NCBI RefSeq assembly: GCF_040115645.1
Contig: NW_027096019.1
Coordinates: 124,001-188,000, forward strand
Direction of reading: 5' to 3'
Source of the DNA: Euwallacea fornicatus
Taxonomy: Eukaryota; Arthropoda; Insecta; Coleoptera; Curculionidae
DNA: 64,000 nucleotides
The notes under the pieces were generated by a model that had not been told where the DNA came from, made no database searches, and worked only from the letters and a program-made list of their open reading frames with translations. The first letter of the stretch is position 1; the number at the start of each line of letters is the position of its first letter. The position numbers and the translations under genes are program-made. Below, one piece after another: positions 42,401 to 52,995 of the stretch.

Positions 42401-45400
42401 CTTTTCAAGCTTTGAACCTCCGTAACTTCGGCAAATGTGCTTCAAATTGCTTAAAAAATTGATCATAGAATCACCTCGTTGAGCTCTTCATCATGACTCA
42501 TAAGGCTTCATTGTTTCTTGGTGAGTTTTCTAGAAAACGAGTAATTTATGTGCTCAAACATACTTCTTTCGTGACTTTTCAAGCTTTGAACCTCCGTAAC
42601 TTCGGCAAATGAGCTCCAACTACCTTCAAAATTTGACCACAGAATCACCTCGACGAGCTCTTTAACATGACAAATGAGGCTTTATTGTATCTTGGTGAGT
42701 TTTCTAGAAAACGAGTAATTTATGTGCTCAAACATACTTCTTTCGTGACTTTTCAAGCTTTGAACCTCCGTAACTTCGGCAAATGAGCTCCAACTACCTT
42801 CAAAGTTTGACCACAGGATCACCTCGACGAGTAATTTAACACGACTAATAAGGCTTCATTGTATCTTGGTGAGTTTTCTAGAAAACGAGTAATTTATGTG
42901 CTCAAACACACATCTTTCGTGACTTTTCAAGCTTTGAACCTCCGTAACTTCGGCAAAAGAGCTCCAACTACCTTCAATCTTTGACCACAGAATCACCTCG
43001 ACGAGCTCTTTAACTTGACAAATGAGGCTTCATTGTATCTTGGTGAGTTTTCTAGAAAACGAGTAATTTATGTGCACAAACATACTTCTTTCGTGGCTTT
43101 TCAAGTTTTGAACCTCCGTAACTTCGGCAAATGAGCTCCAACTACCTTCAAAGTTTGACCACAGGATCACCTCGACGAGTAATTTAACACGACTAATAAG
43201 GCTTCATTGTATCTTGGTGAGTTTTCCAGAAAACGAGTAATTTATGTGCACAAATACACTTCTTTCGTGACTTTTCAAGATTTGAACCTCCGTAACTTCG
43301 GCAAATGAGCTCCAAATCGCTTCAAAATTTTACCACAGAATCACATCAACGAGCTCTTTCACACGACTAAGAAGGCTTCATTGTATCTTGGTGAGTTTTC
43401 TAGAAAACGAGTAATTTATGTGCTCAAACACACATCTTTCGTGACCTTTCAAGATTTGAAACTCCGTAACTTCGGCAAATGTGCTTCAAATTCCGTCAAA
43501 AATTGATCATAGAATCACCTCGTTGAGCTCTTCATCATGTCTCAGAAGGCTTCATTGTATCTTGGTGAGTTTTCTAGAAAACGAGTAATTTATGTGCTCA
43601 AACACACATCTTTCGTGACTTTTCAAGTTTTGAACCTACGTAACTTCGGCAAATGTGCTTCGAATTGCTTAAAAAATTGATCATAGAATCACCTCGTTGA
43701 GCTCTTCATCATGACTCATAAGACTTCATTATATCTTGGTGAGTTTTCTAGAAAACGAGTAATTTATGTGCTCAAACATACTTCTTTCGTGACTTTTCAA
43801 GCTTTGAACCTCCGTAACTTCGGCAAATGAGCTCCAACTACCTTCAAAGTTTGACCACAGGATCACCTCGACGAGTACTTTAACACGACTAATAAGGCTT
43901 CATTGTATCTTGGTGAGTTTTCTAGAAAACGAGTAATTTATGTGCTCAAACACACATCTTTCGTGACTTTTCAAGCTTTGAACCTCCGTAACTTCGGCAA
44001 ATGAGCTCCAACTACCTTCAAACTTTGACCACAGAATCACCTCGACGAGCTCTTTAACTTGACAAATGAGGCTTCATTGTATCTTGGTGAGTTTTCCAGA
44101 AAAAGAGTAATTTATGTGCACAAACATACTTCTTTCGTGACTTTTCAAGTTTTGAACCTACGTAACTTCGGCAAATGAGCTCCAACTACCTTCAAAATTT
44201 GACCACAGAATCACCTCGACGAGCTCTTTAACATGACAAATGAGGCTTCATTGTATCTTGGTGAGTTTTCTAGAAAACGAGTAATTTATGTGCTTAAACA
44301 CACATCTTTCGTGACTTTTCAAGTTTTGAACCTACGTAACTTCGGCAAATGAGCTCCAACTACCTTCAAAAGTTTACCACAGAATCACCTCAACGAGCTC
44401 TTTCACACGACTAAGACGGCTTCATTGTATCTTGGTGAGTTTTCTAGAAAACGAGTAATTTATGTGCACAAACATACTTCTTTCGTGACTTTTCAAGTTT
44501 TGAACCTACGTAACTTCGGCAAATGAGCTCCAACTACCTTAAAAATTTGACCACAGAATCACCTCGACGAGCTCTTTAACATGACAAATAAGGCTTTATT
44601 GTATCTTGGTGAGTTTTCCAGAAAACGAGTAATTTATGTGCTCAAACACACATCTTTCGTGACTTTTCAAGATTTGAACCTCCGTAACTTCGGCAAATGT
44701 GCTTCAAATTCCGTCAAAAATTGATCATAGAATCACCTCGTTGAGCTCTTCATCATGACTCAGAAGGCTTTATTGTATCTTGGTGAGTTTTCTAGAAAAC
44801 GAGTAATTTATGTGCTTAAACACACATCTTTCGTGACTTTTCAAGTTTTGAACCTACGTAACTTCGGCAAATGAGCTCCAACTACCTTCAATCTTTGACC
44901 ACAGAATCACCTCGACGAGCTCTTTAAGTTGACAAATGAGGCTTCATTGTATCTTGGTGAGTTTTCTAGAAAACGAGTAATTTATGTGCACAAACATACT
45001 TCTTTCGTGGCTTTTCAAGTTTTGAACCTCCGTAACTTCGGCAAATGAGCTCCAACTACCTTCAAAGTTTGACCACAGGATCACCTCGACGAGTAATTTA
45101 ACACGACTAATAAGGCTTCATTGTATCTTGGTGAGTTTTCCAGAAAACGAGTAATTTATGTGCACAAACACACTTCTTTCGTGACTTTTCAAGCTTTGAA
45201 CCTCCGTAACTTCGGCAAAAGAGCTCCAACTACCTTCAATCTTTGACCACAGAATCACCTCGACGAGCTCTTTAAGTTGACAAATGAGGCTTCATTGTAT
45301 CTTGGTGAGTTTTCTAGAAAACGAGTAATTTATGTGCACAAACATACTTCTTTCGTGGCTTTTCAAGTTTTGAACCTCCGTAACTTCGGCAAATGAGCTC

Positions 45401-48400
45401 CAACTACCTTCAAAGTTTGACCACAGGATCACCTCGACGAGTAATTTAACACGACTAATAAGGCTTCATTGTATCTTGGTGAGTTTTCCAGAAAACGAGT
45501 GATTTATGTGCACAAACACACTTCGTTCGTGACTTTTCAAGCTTTGAACCTCCGTAACTTCGGCAAAGGAGCTTCAAATACCTTCAAAATTTGACCACAG
45601 AATCACCTCGACGAGCTCTTTAACATGACTAATGAGGCTTCATTGTATCTTGGTGAGTTTTCTAGAAAACGAGTAATTTATGTGCTCAAACATACTTCTT
45701 TCGTGACTTTTCAAGCTTTGAACCTCCGTAACTTCGGCAAATGAGCTCCAACTACCTTCAAAATTTGACCACAGAATCACCTCGACGAGCTCTTTCACAC
45801 GACTAAGACGGCTTCATTGTATCTTGGTGAGTTTTCTAGAAAACGAGTAATTTATGTGCACAAACATACTTCTTTCGTGACTTTTCAAGTTTTGAACCTC
45901 CGTAACTTCGGCAAATGAGCTCCAACTACCTTCAAAATTTGACCACAGAATCACCTCGACGAGCTCTTTCACACGACTAAGACGGCTTCATTGTATCTTG
46001 GTGAGTTTTCTAGAAAACGAGTAATTTATGTGCTCAAACACACATCTTTCGTGACTTTTCAAGCTTTGGACCTCCGTAACTTCGGCAAATGAGCTCCAAA
46101 TCGCTTCAAAATTTTACCACAGAATCACATCAACGAGCTCTTTCACACGACTAAGAAGGCTTCATTGTATCTTGGTGAGTTTTCTAGAAAACGAGTAATT
46201 TATGTGCTCAAACACACATCTTTCGTGACCTTTCAAGATTTGAAACTCCGTAACTTCGGCAAATGTGCTTCAAATTCCGTCAAAAATTGATCATAGAATC
46301 ACCTCGTTGAGCTCTTCATCATGTCTCAGAAGGCTTCATTGTATCTTGGTGAGTTTTCTAGAAAACGAGTAATTTATGTGCTCAAACACACATCTTTCGT
46401 GACTTTTCAAGTTTTGAACCTACGTAACTTCGGCAAATGTGCTTCGAATTGCTTAAAAAATTGATCATAGAATCACCTCGTTGAGCTCTTCATCATGACT
46501 CATAAGACTTCATTATATCTTGGTGAGTTTTCTAGAAAACGAGTAATTTATGTGCTCAAACATACTTCTTTCGTGACTTTTCAAGCTTTGAACCTCCGTA
46601 ACTTCGGCAAATGAGCTCCAACTACCTTCAAAATTTGACCACAGAATCACCTCCACGAGTAATTTAACACGACTAATAAGGCTTCATTGTATCTTGGTGA
46701 GTTTTCCAGAAAAAGAGTAATTTATGTGCACAAACATACTTCTTTCGTGACTTTTCAAGTTTTGAACCTACGTAACTTCGGCAAATGAGCTCCAACTACC
46801 TTCAAAATTTGACCACAGAATCACCTCGACGAGCTCTTTCACACGACTAAGACGGCTTCATTGTATCTTGGTGAGTTTTCTAGAAAACGAGTAATTTATG
46901 TGCACAAACATACTTCTTTCGTGACTTTTCAAGTTTTGAACCTCCGTAACTTCGGCAAATGAGCTCCAACTACCTTCAAAGTTTGACCACAGGATCACCT
47001 CGACGAGTAATTTAACACGACTAATAAGGCTTCATTGTATCTTGGTGAGTTTTCTAGAAAACGAGTAATTTATGTGCTCAAACACACATCTTTCGTGACT
47101 TTTCAAGCTTTGAACCTCCGTAACTTCGGCAAATGAGCTCCAACTACCTTCAAACTTTGACCACAGAATCACCTCGACGAGCTCTTTAACTTGACAAATG
47201 AGGCTTCATTGTATCTTGGGGAGTTTTCCAGAAAAAGAGTAATTTATGTGCACAAACATACTTCTTTCGTGACTTTTCAAGTTTTGAACCTACGTAACTT
47301 CGGCAAATGAGCTCCAACTACCTTCAAAATTTGACCACAGAATCACCTCGACGAGCTCTTTAACATGACTAAGACGGCTTCATTGTATCTTGGTGAGTTT
47401 TCTAGAAAACGAGTAATTTATGTGCACTAACACACTTCTTTCGTGACTTTTCAAGATTTGAACCTCCGTAACTTCGGCAAATGAGCTCCAAATCGCTTCA
47501 AAATTTTACCACAGAATCACCTCAACGAGCTCTTTCACACGACTAAAAAGGCTTCATTGTATCTTGGTGAGTTTTCTAGAAAACGAGTAATTTATGTGCT
47601 CAAACACACATCTTTCGTGACCTTTCAAGATTTGAAACTCCGTAACTTCGGCAAATGTGCTTCAAATTCCGTCAAAAATTGATCATAGAATCACCTCGTT
47701 GAGCTCTTCATCATGTCTCATAAGGCTTCATTGTATCTTGGTGAGTTTTCTAGAAAACGAGTAATTTATGTGCTCAAACACACATCTTTCGTGACTTTTC
47801 AAGATTTGAACCTACGTAACTTCGGCAAATGAACTCCAACTACCTTCAAAATTTTACCACAGAATCACCTCAACGAGCTCTTTCACACGACTAAGACGGC
47901 TTCATTGTATCTTGGTGAGTTTTCTAGAAAACGAGTAATTTATGTGCACAAACATACTTCTTTCGTGACTTTTCAAGTTTTGAACCTACGTAACTTCGGC
48001 AAATGAGCTCCAACTACCTTCAAAATTTTACCACAGAATCACCTCAACGAGCTCTTTCACACGACTAAGACGGCTTCATTGTATCTTGGTGAGTTTTCTA
48101 GAAAACGAGTGATTTATGTGCACAAACATACTTCTTTCGTGACTTTTCAAGATTTGAACCTCCGTAACTTCGGCAAATGTGCTTCAAATTCCGTCAAAAA
48201 TTGATCATAGAATCACCTCGTTGAGCTCTTCATCATGACTCAGAAGGCTTTATTGTATCTTGGTGAGTTTTCTAGAAAACGAGTAATTTATGTGCTTAAA
48301 CACACATCTTTCGTGACTTTTCAAGTTTTGAACCTACGTAACTTCGGCAAATGAGCTCCAACTACCTTCAAAATTTTACCACAGAATCACCTCAACGAGC

Positions 48401-50328
48401 TCTCTCACACGACTAAGACGGCTTCATTGTATCTTGGTGAGTTTTCTAGAAAACGAGTGATTTATGTGCACAAACACACTTCTTTCGTGACTTTTCAAGC
48501 TTTGAACCTCCGTAACTTCGGCAAATGTGCTTCAAATTGCTTAAAAAATTGATCATAGAATCACCTCGTTGAGCTCTTCATCATGACTCATAAGGCTTCA
48601 TTGTTTCTTGGTGAGTTTTCTAGAAAACGAGTAATTTATGTGCTCAAACATACTTCTTTCGTGACTTTTCAAGCTTTGAACCTCCGTAACTTCGGCAAAT
48701 GAGCTCCAACTACCTTCAAAATTTGACCACAGAATCACCTCGACGAGCTCTTTCACACGACTAAGACGGCTTCATTGTATCTTGGTGAGTTTTCTAGAAA
48801 ACGAGTGATTTATGTGCACAAACACACTTCGTTCGTGACTTTTCAAGCTTTGAACCTCCGTAACTTCGGCAAATGTGCTTCAAAGTGCTTAAAAAATTGA
48901 TCATAGAATCACCTCGTTGAGCTCTTCATCATGACTCATAAGGCTTCATTGTATCTTGGTGAGTTTTCTAGAAAACGAGTGATTTATGTGCACAAACACA
49001 CTTCGTTCGTGACTTTTCAAGCTTTGAACCTCCGTAACTTCGGCAAATGAGCTCCAACTACCTTCAAAATTTGACCACAGAATCACCTCGACGAGTAATT
49101 TAACACGACTAATAAGGCTTCATTGTATCTTGGTGAGTTTTCCAGAAAAAGAGTAATTTATGTGCACAAACATACTTCTTTCGTGACTTTTCAAGTTTTG
49201 AACCTACGTAACTTCGGCAAATGAGCTCCAACTACCTTCAAAATTTGACCACAGAATCACCTCGACGAGCTCTTTAACATGACAAATAAGGCTTCATTGT
49301 ATCTTGGTGAGTTTTCTAGAAAACGAGTGATATATGTGCACAAACACACTTCGTTCGTGACTTTTCAAGCTTTGAACCTCCGTAACTTCGGCAAATGAGC
49401 TCCAACTACCTTCAAAATTTGACCACAGAATCACCTCGACGAGTAATTTAACACGACTAATAAGGCTTCATTGTATCTTGGTGAGTTTTCCAGAAAAAGA
49501 GTAATTTATGTGCACAAACATACTTCTTTCGTGACTTTTCAAGTTTTGAACCTACGTAACTTCGGCAAATGAGCTCCAACTACCTTCAAAATTTGACCAC
49601 AGAATCACCTCGACGAGCTCTTTAACATGACAAATGAGGCTTCATTGTATCTTGGTGAGTTTTCTAGAAAACGAGTAAATTATGTGCTCAAACACACATC
49701 TTTCGTGACTTTTCAAGTTTTGAACCTACGTAACTTCGGCAAATGAGCTCCAACTATCTTCAAAATTTTACCACAGAATCACCTCAACGAGCTCTTTCAC
49801 ACGACTAAGACGGCTTCATTGTATCTTGGTGAGTTTTCTAGAAAACGAGTAATTTATGTGCACAAACATACTTCTTTCGTGACTTTTCAAGCTTTGAACC
49901 TCCGTAACTTCGGCAAATGAGCTCCAACTACCTTCAAACTTTGACCACAGAATCACCTCGACGAGCTCTTTAACTTGACAAATGAGGCTTCATTGTATCT
50001 TGGTGAGTTTTCCAGAAAAAGAGTAATTTATGTGCACAAACATACTTCTTTCGTGACTTTTCAAGTTTTGAACCTACGTAACTTCGGCAAATGAGCTTCA
50101 ACTACCTTAAAAATTTGACCACAGAATCACCTCGACGAGCTCTTTAACATGACAAATAAGGCTTCATTGTATCTTGGTGAGTTTTCCAGAAAACGAGTAA
50201 TTTATGTGCTCAAACACACATCTTTCGTGACTTTTCAAGCTTTGAACCTCCGTAACTTCGGCAAATGAGCTCCAACTACCTTCAAAATTTTACCACAGAA
50301 TCACCTCAACGAGCTCTTTCACACGACT
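39495..50328. repeat. Irregular satellite with distant duplications, up to the LINE
   Basis: About 62 monomers. The segment about 39977-41269 recurs at 46071-47363 (offset 6094, 35 monomers plus two 176-bp units), marked by the rare aatcacctcc at 40551 and 46645. The segment 43030-44290 recurs from 30830-32090 (offset 12200). A double-176 monomer pair sits near 42115-42370. The last monomers before the LINE (49700-50340) are ordinary ttaacatgac and tcacacgac classes. No gene. Confidence 0.8.
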
Positions 50329-50344
50329 AAGACGGCTTCATTGT
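50329..50344 (+). repeat. Left target-site duplication of the LINE
   Basis: The 16 bases aagacggcttcattgt directly precede the insert and are repeated intact after its poly(A) at 52063-52078. The first two A bases cannot be separated from the poly(A), so the certain length is 14-16 bp. Removing the insert and one copy restores an ordinary monomer in phase. Confidence 0.93.
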
Positions 50345-51862
50345 CCCATCTGTCTCATCGACGGGCTCGGGAAGGTCGCGGAGAAAGTGATCAAGACCAG
50401 GCTGATGGCGGAGGCCATTGAGCGTGGAATGATTGATCAAAACCAGTTCGGTTTCGTGAAGGGTAGGAGCACTATCGACGCAATGCGGGCCGTAATGAAG
50501 GTCGTGGAGAGAATTAAGGAGACGAGAACCACTCATGCAGGATTGTGTGTGATGGTAACGATTGACGTTAAGAATGCGTTCAATTCTGCGCCATGGGATC
50601 TCATAGTTGAAACACTTAAGAGGTCCCAGGTTAGCAGCTATGTTGTAGGTGTGGTGCAATCGTACCTGGACGAAAGGACAGTGCAGCTGCCTAACGGGGA
50701 TGTAAGGGAAATGTCGTGTGGGGTCCCGCAGGGGTCGGTGTTAGGCCCCGTATTGTGGAACCTCTATTACGACGAGCTGCTGAAGCTGGATTATCCGAGG
50801 GGCGTCACACCAGTGGCGTACGCGGATGATCTGGCGCTGGTGGTTACTGCCGGGTGCAGAAACACACTGGAGTTGAGGACCAAGGAAGCCATGGAGATGG
50901 TCATTGACACATTCAGAGCTAAAGGGCTCTGTATGGCGTCCGAGAAGACCGAAATGGTGCTACTCGCTGGGAGACGTAAGCTCACTAATATGAGTTTAGT
51001 TGTAGATCGTTTCAGGTACGAGACGACTACAAGCATTAAATATCTGGGGGTATGGTTCGGCAAAGACGCGAGGTTCGCCGAACACGCTCGAAGGACTGCC
51101 GACAAAGTGGGAGGAATAATCCAAAAGCTGGAGGGCATCCTACCCAGAGTCAACGGCATGGGATTTGAGAGGAGAAGGGTGATGGTCATGGCGGCGTCGT
51201 CGGCGCTTCTGTATGCTGTGCCGGTGTGGCACGGAGTGTTGAGGACCAAGATGTGTAGGGCCGTCCTGGAGCGGGCAAACAGAAGGCTCGCGATCAGGGT
51301 GGCCTGCGCATACAGAACGGTCCCGTGCGCAGCGGTCTTGGCGCTGGCCAAGATTCCTCCCATCAGACTGCGAGTGGAAGAGAGGAGAATGGTGTGGGAG
51401 AGAGGTAAAGGTTTTAGGAGGGAGGCCGCAGAGAGAGTGATGAGTGAGTGGGAGAGTGAGTGGGGTGTGTATGATGGATGGGTGAAGGTCTTCGTTCCGA
51501 GCATTAGACGATGGGTCGAATGCGAATGGACGAGGACCGGGTACGAACTAACGCAGGTGTTTACCGGACACGGAGTGTTCGGGAAATACTTGCACAAAAT
51601 AAAGGTTGAAGAGAGTGACGGCTGCTGGTTCTGCGAGGAGCCAGGAGTTGCGGACTCCCCAGAGCACACAATCTGGGGATGTCCGGAGTGGGAGACCGAT
51701 CGGACTGAGGCCAGGGGGGCGGGGCTCAACCTGGACCGTGGAACGATCGGCGCTGAACTCGTAGAGAGTGAATGTAAGTGGAGAGCGTTTGAGTGCATGG
51801 TCAAGAAGATCATGCGGAAGAAGATTGTGCGGGAACGGTACAGAAGAAGGACGGACGCATAG
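50345..51862 (+). CDS. Partial LINE ORF2: reverse transcriptase C-terminal half and CCHC knuckle
   Basis: The frame is open from the first inserted base to the TAG at 51860-51862, giving 505 codons that enter mid-domain (PICLIDGLGK). No true start codon belongs to it: the GTG at 50387 and ATG at 50405 are internal. RT landmarks, numbered from 50345, are motif A IDVKNAF with catalytic D74, motif B GVPQGSVLGP at 126-135, motif C YADD at 159-162 with D161 and D162, SEKTE at 199-203, and YLGV at 233-236. A thumb/connection region follows (LLYAVPVWHGVL, then AYRTVPCAA). A C-x2-C-x10-H-x4-C knuckle uses C427, C430, H441 and C446. In the intact family this enzyme copies element RNA onto nicked target DNA. 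R1-clade ORF2 proteins are usually around 1000 residues, so roughly half is absent, including the apurinic-like endonuclease. There is no frameshift or internal stop. The neighbours are satellite only, so expression is unlikely. Confidence 0.93.
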   Translation, partial: PICLIDGLGKVAEKVIKTRLMAEAIERGMIDQNQFGFVKGRSTIDAMRAVMKVVERIKETRTTHAGLCVMVTIDVKNAFNSAPWDLIVETLKRSQVSSYVVGVVQSYLDERTVQLPNGDVREMSCGVPQGSVLGPVLWNLYYDELLKLDYPRGVTPVAYADDLALVVTAGCRNTLELRTKEAMEMVIDTFRAKGLCMASEKTEMVLLAGRRKLTNMSLVVDRFRYETTTSIKYLGVWFGKDARFAEHARRTADKVGGIIQKLEGILPRVNGMGFERRRVMVMAASSALLYAVPVWHGVLRTKMCRAVLERANRRLAIRVACAYRTVPCAAVLALAKIPPIRLRVEERRMVWERGKGFRREAAERVMSEWESEWGVYDGWVKVFVPSIRRWVECEWTRTGYELTQVFTGHGVFGKYLHKIKVEESDGCWFCEEPGVADSPEHTIWGCPEWETDRTEARGAGLNLDRGTIGAELVESECKWRAFECMVKKIMRKKIVRERYRRRTDA

Positions 51863-52031
51863 CGAGAAGCTCTTACGACTTGGCGCCCCGAAGGAATGCC
51901 TACCAGGCGATACCGGGGCCATAAGAAGAGAGGGGGTGGTTTTAGTGGGTAGGCGGGCTCAGGCTCGAATCCCACACTACCCGACCCCGAGCGGTCGGGT
52001 GTCTTTTTGAAGATTTCCACCTCCTCGGGCA

Positions 52032-52032
<1 letters not shown>
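51863..52032 (+). other. LINE 3' untranslated region
   Basis: 170 bases between the ORF2 stop and the poly(A). It is GC-rich at first and contains a strong hairpin at 51979-52000, then gtctttttgaagatttccac near 52001-52020. No AATAAA signal was seen. In LINEs the 3' end of the RNA is what the element's own RT recognises, so the hairpin may matter for that, but this is inference. A small open frame reading through here (51768-52010) is a shadow of ORF2. Confidence 0.8.
51979..52000 (+). other. 8-bp perfect hairpin in the LINE 3' UTR
   Basis: Arms acccgacc (51979-51986) and ggtcgggt (51993-52000) are exact reverse complements around a 6-base loop, ccgagc. It lies about 30 bases before the poly(A). 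Placement near the 3' end fits an RNA element recognised by the reverse transcriptase; function is not shown. Confidence 0.75.

Positions 52033-52064
<32 letters not shown>
52033..52064 (+). other. Poly(A) tail of the LINE
   Basis: An uninterrupted run of 32 A bases follows cgggcac. The last two A bases may belong to the target-site duplication. Its length and purity suggest little time for decay. The exact count could be off, because homopolymers are prone to sequencing error. Confidence 0.93.
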
Positions 52065-52066
<2 letters not shown>

Positions 52067-52078
52067 CGGCTTCATTGT
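52063..52078 (+). repeat. Right target-site duplication of the LINE
   Basis: aagacggcttcattgt, identical to 50329-50344, follows the poly(A) and leads straight into satellite (atcttggtgag). The landmark is at 50338 before and 52072 after, a difference of 1734 bp, equal to the 1718-bp insert plus the 16-bp duplication. No satellite was lost at insertion. Confidence 0.92.
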
Positions 52079-52995
52079 ATCTTGGTGAGTTTTCTAGAAA
52101 ACGAGTGATTTATGTGCACAAACACACTTCTTTCGTGACTTTTCAAGCTTTGAACCTCCGTAACTTCGGCAAATGTGCTTCAAATTGCTTAAAAAATTGA
52201 TCATAGAATCACCTCGTTGAGCTCTTCATCATGACTCATAAGGCTTCATTATATCTTGGTGAGTTTTCGAGAAAACGAGTGATTTATGTGCACAAACACA
52301 CTTCTTTCGTGACTTTTTAAGCTTTGAACCTCCGTAACTTCGGCAAATGTGCTTCAAATTGCTTAAAAAATTGATCATAGAATCACCTCGTTGAGCTCTT
52401 CATCATGACTCATAAGGCTTCATTATATCTTGGTGAGTTTTCGAGAAAACGAGTAGTTTATGTGCTCAAACATACTTCTTTCGTGACTTTTCAAGCTCTG
52501 AACCTCCGTAACTTCGGCAAATGAGCTCCAACTACCTTCAAAATTTTACCACAGAATCACCTCAACGAGCTCTTTCACACGACTAAGACGGCTTCATTGT
52601 ATCTTGGTGAGTTTTCTAGAAAACGAGTGATTTATGTGCACAAACACACTTCGTTCGTGACTTTTCAAGCTTTGAACCTCCGTAACTTCGGCAAAGGAGC
52701 TTCAAATACCTTCAAAATTTTACCACAGAATCACATCGACGAACTCTTGTTAACACAGTTAAGAAGGCTTCATTGTATCTTGGTGAGTTTTCTAGAAAAC
52801 GAGTGATTTATGTGCACAAACACACTTCTTTCGTGACTTTTCAAGCTTTGAACCTCCGTAACTTCGGCAAATGTGCTTCAAATTGCTTAAAAAATTGATC
52901 ATAGAATCACCTCGTTGAGCTCTTCATCATGACTCATAAGGCTTCATTATATCTTGGTGAGTTTTCGAGAAAACGAGTGATTTATGTGCACAAAC

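Larger units (their letters stand above)
1..50344. repeat. 174-bp satellite array, left arm
   Basis: Head-to-tail monomers of 174 bp with no other sequence between them. The landmark tcattgtatcttgg recurs at 11, 185, 359, 533 and 707, and continues at that spacing to 50338. Within each monomer the order is: the landmark, a palindromic gttttctagaaaac segment, gtaatttatgtgc, a variable caaac/acatc stretch, ttcgtgacttttcaag, gaacct, cgtaacttcggcaaatg, then a more variable tail ending in gagctcttt or its variants. Neighbouring monomers differ at a limited set of recurrent positions, so homogenisation is strong. The composition is AT-rich. The period is close to a nucleosome repeat length, and together with the size and homogeneity this suggests centromeric or pericentromeric satellite. 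That role is inferred; the sequence shows only the repeat. No host gene, RNA gene or unique sequence was seen in this arm. Confidence 0.97.
50345..52064 (+). mobile_element. 5'-truncated R1-clade-like non-LTR retrotransposon
   Basis: An insert of about 1.72 kb, visibly more GC-rich than the satellite. In order it holds the 3' half of a LINE ORF2 (50345-51862), a 170-base 3' UTR and a 32-base poly(A). A target-site duplication of 14-16 bp flanks it, the signature of target-primed reverse transcription. The 5' break falls inside the reverse transcriptase domain, so the 5' UTR, any ORF1, the endonuclease and the RT fingers are missing; 5' truncation is usual for LINEs. Assignment to the R1 clade rests on the palm and thumb sequence style, a C-terminal CCHC knuckle and no RNase H domain after RT. 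Jockey- or LOA-related groups are less likely alternatives. It is incapable of autonomous movement. Intact reading frame, perfect duplication and long clean poly(A) indicate recent insertion. Confidence 0.95.

Noticed and set aside
1..50344. CRISPR-like array of regular repeats
   Set aside because: The whole 174-bp unit is repeated, with no short repeat alternating with unique spacers, and there are no cas genes. It is satellite DNA.
51951..51978. tRNA-like B box (ggctcgaatcc) in the LINE 3' UTR, suggesting a tRNA or SINE
   Set aside because: It resembles the T-loop consensus, but the flanking bases cannot form a 5-bp T stem and there is no A box or cloverleaf upstream.
50791..52032. 413-codon minus-strand open frame opposite the LINE ORF
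   Set aside because: It is the shadow of a GC-rich coding region. The + strand frame has the RT motifs and CCHC knuckle; the minus frame has none and runs into the 3' UTR. The minus frames at 51548-51922 and 50327-50659 and the + frame at 51768-52010 are rejected for the same reason.
52033..52064. Poly(A) as a processed pseudogene tail of a host mRNA
   Set aside because: The inserted sequence is a LINE ORF2 with its own 3' UTR, so the tail belongs to the LINE.
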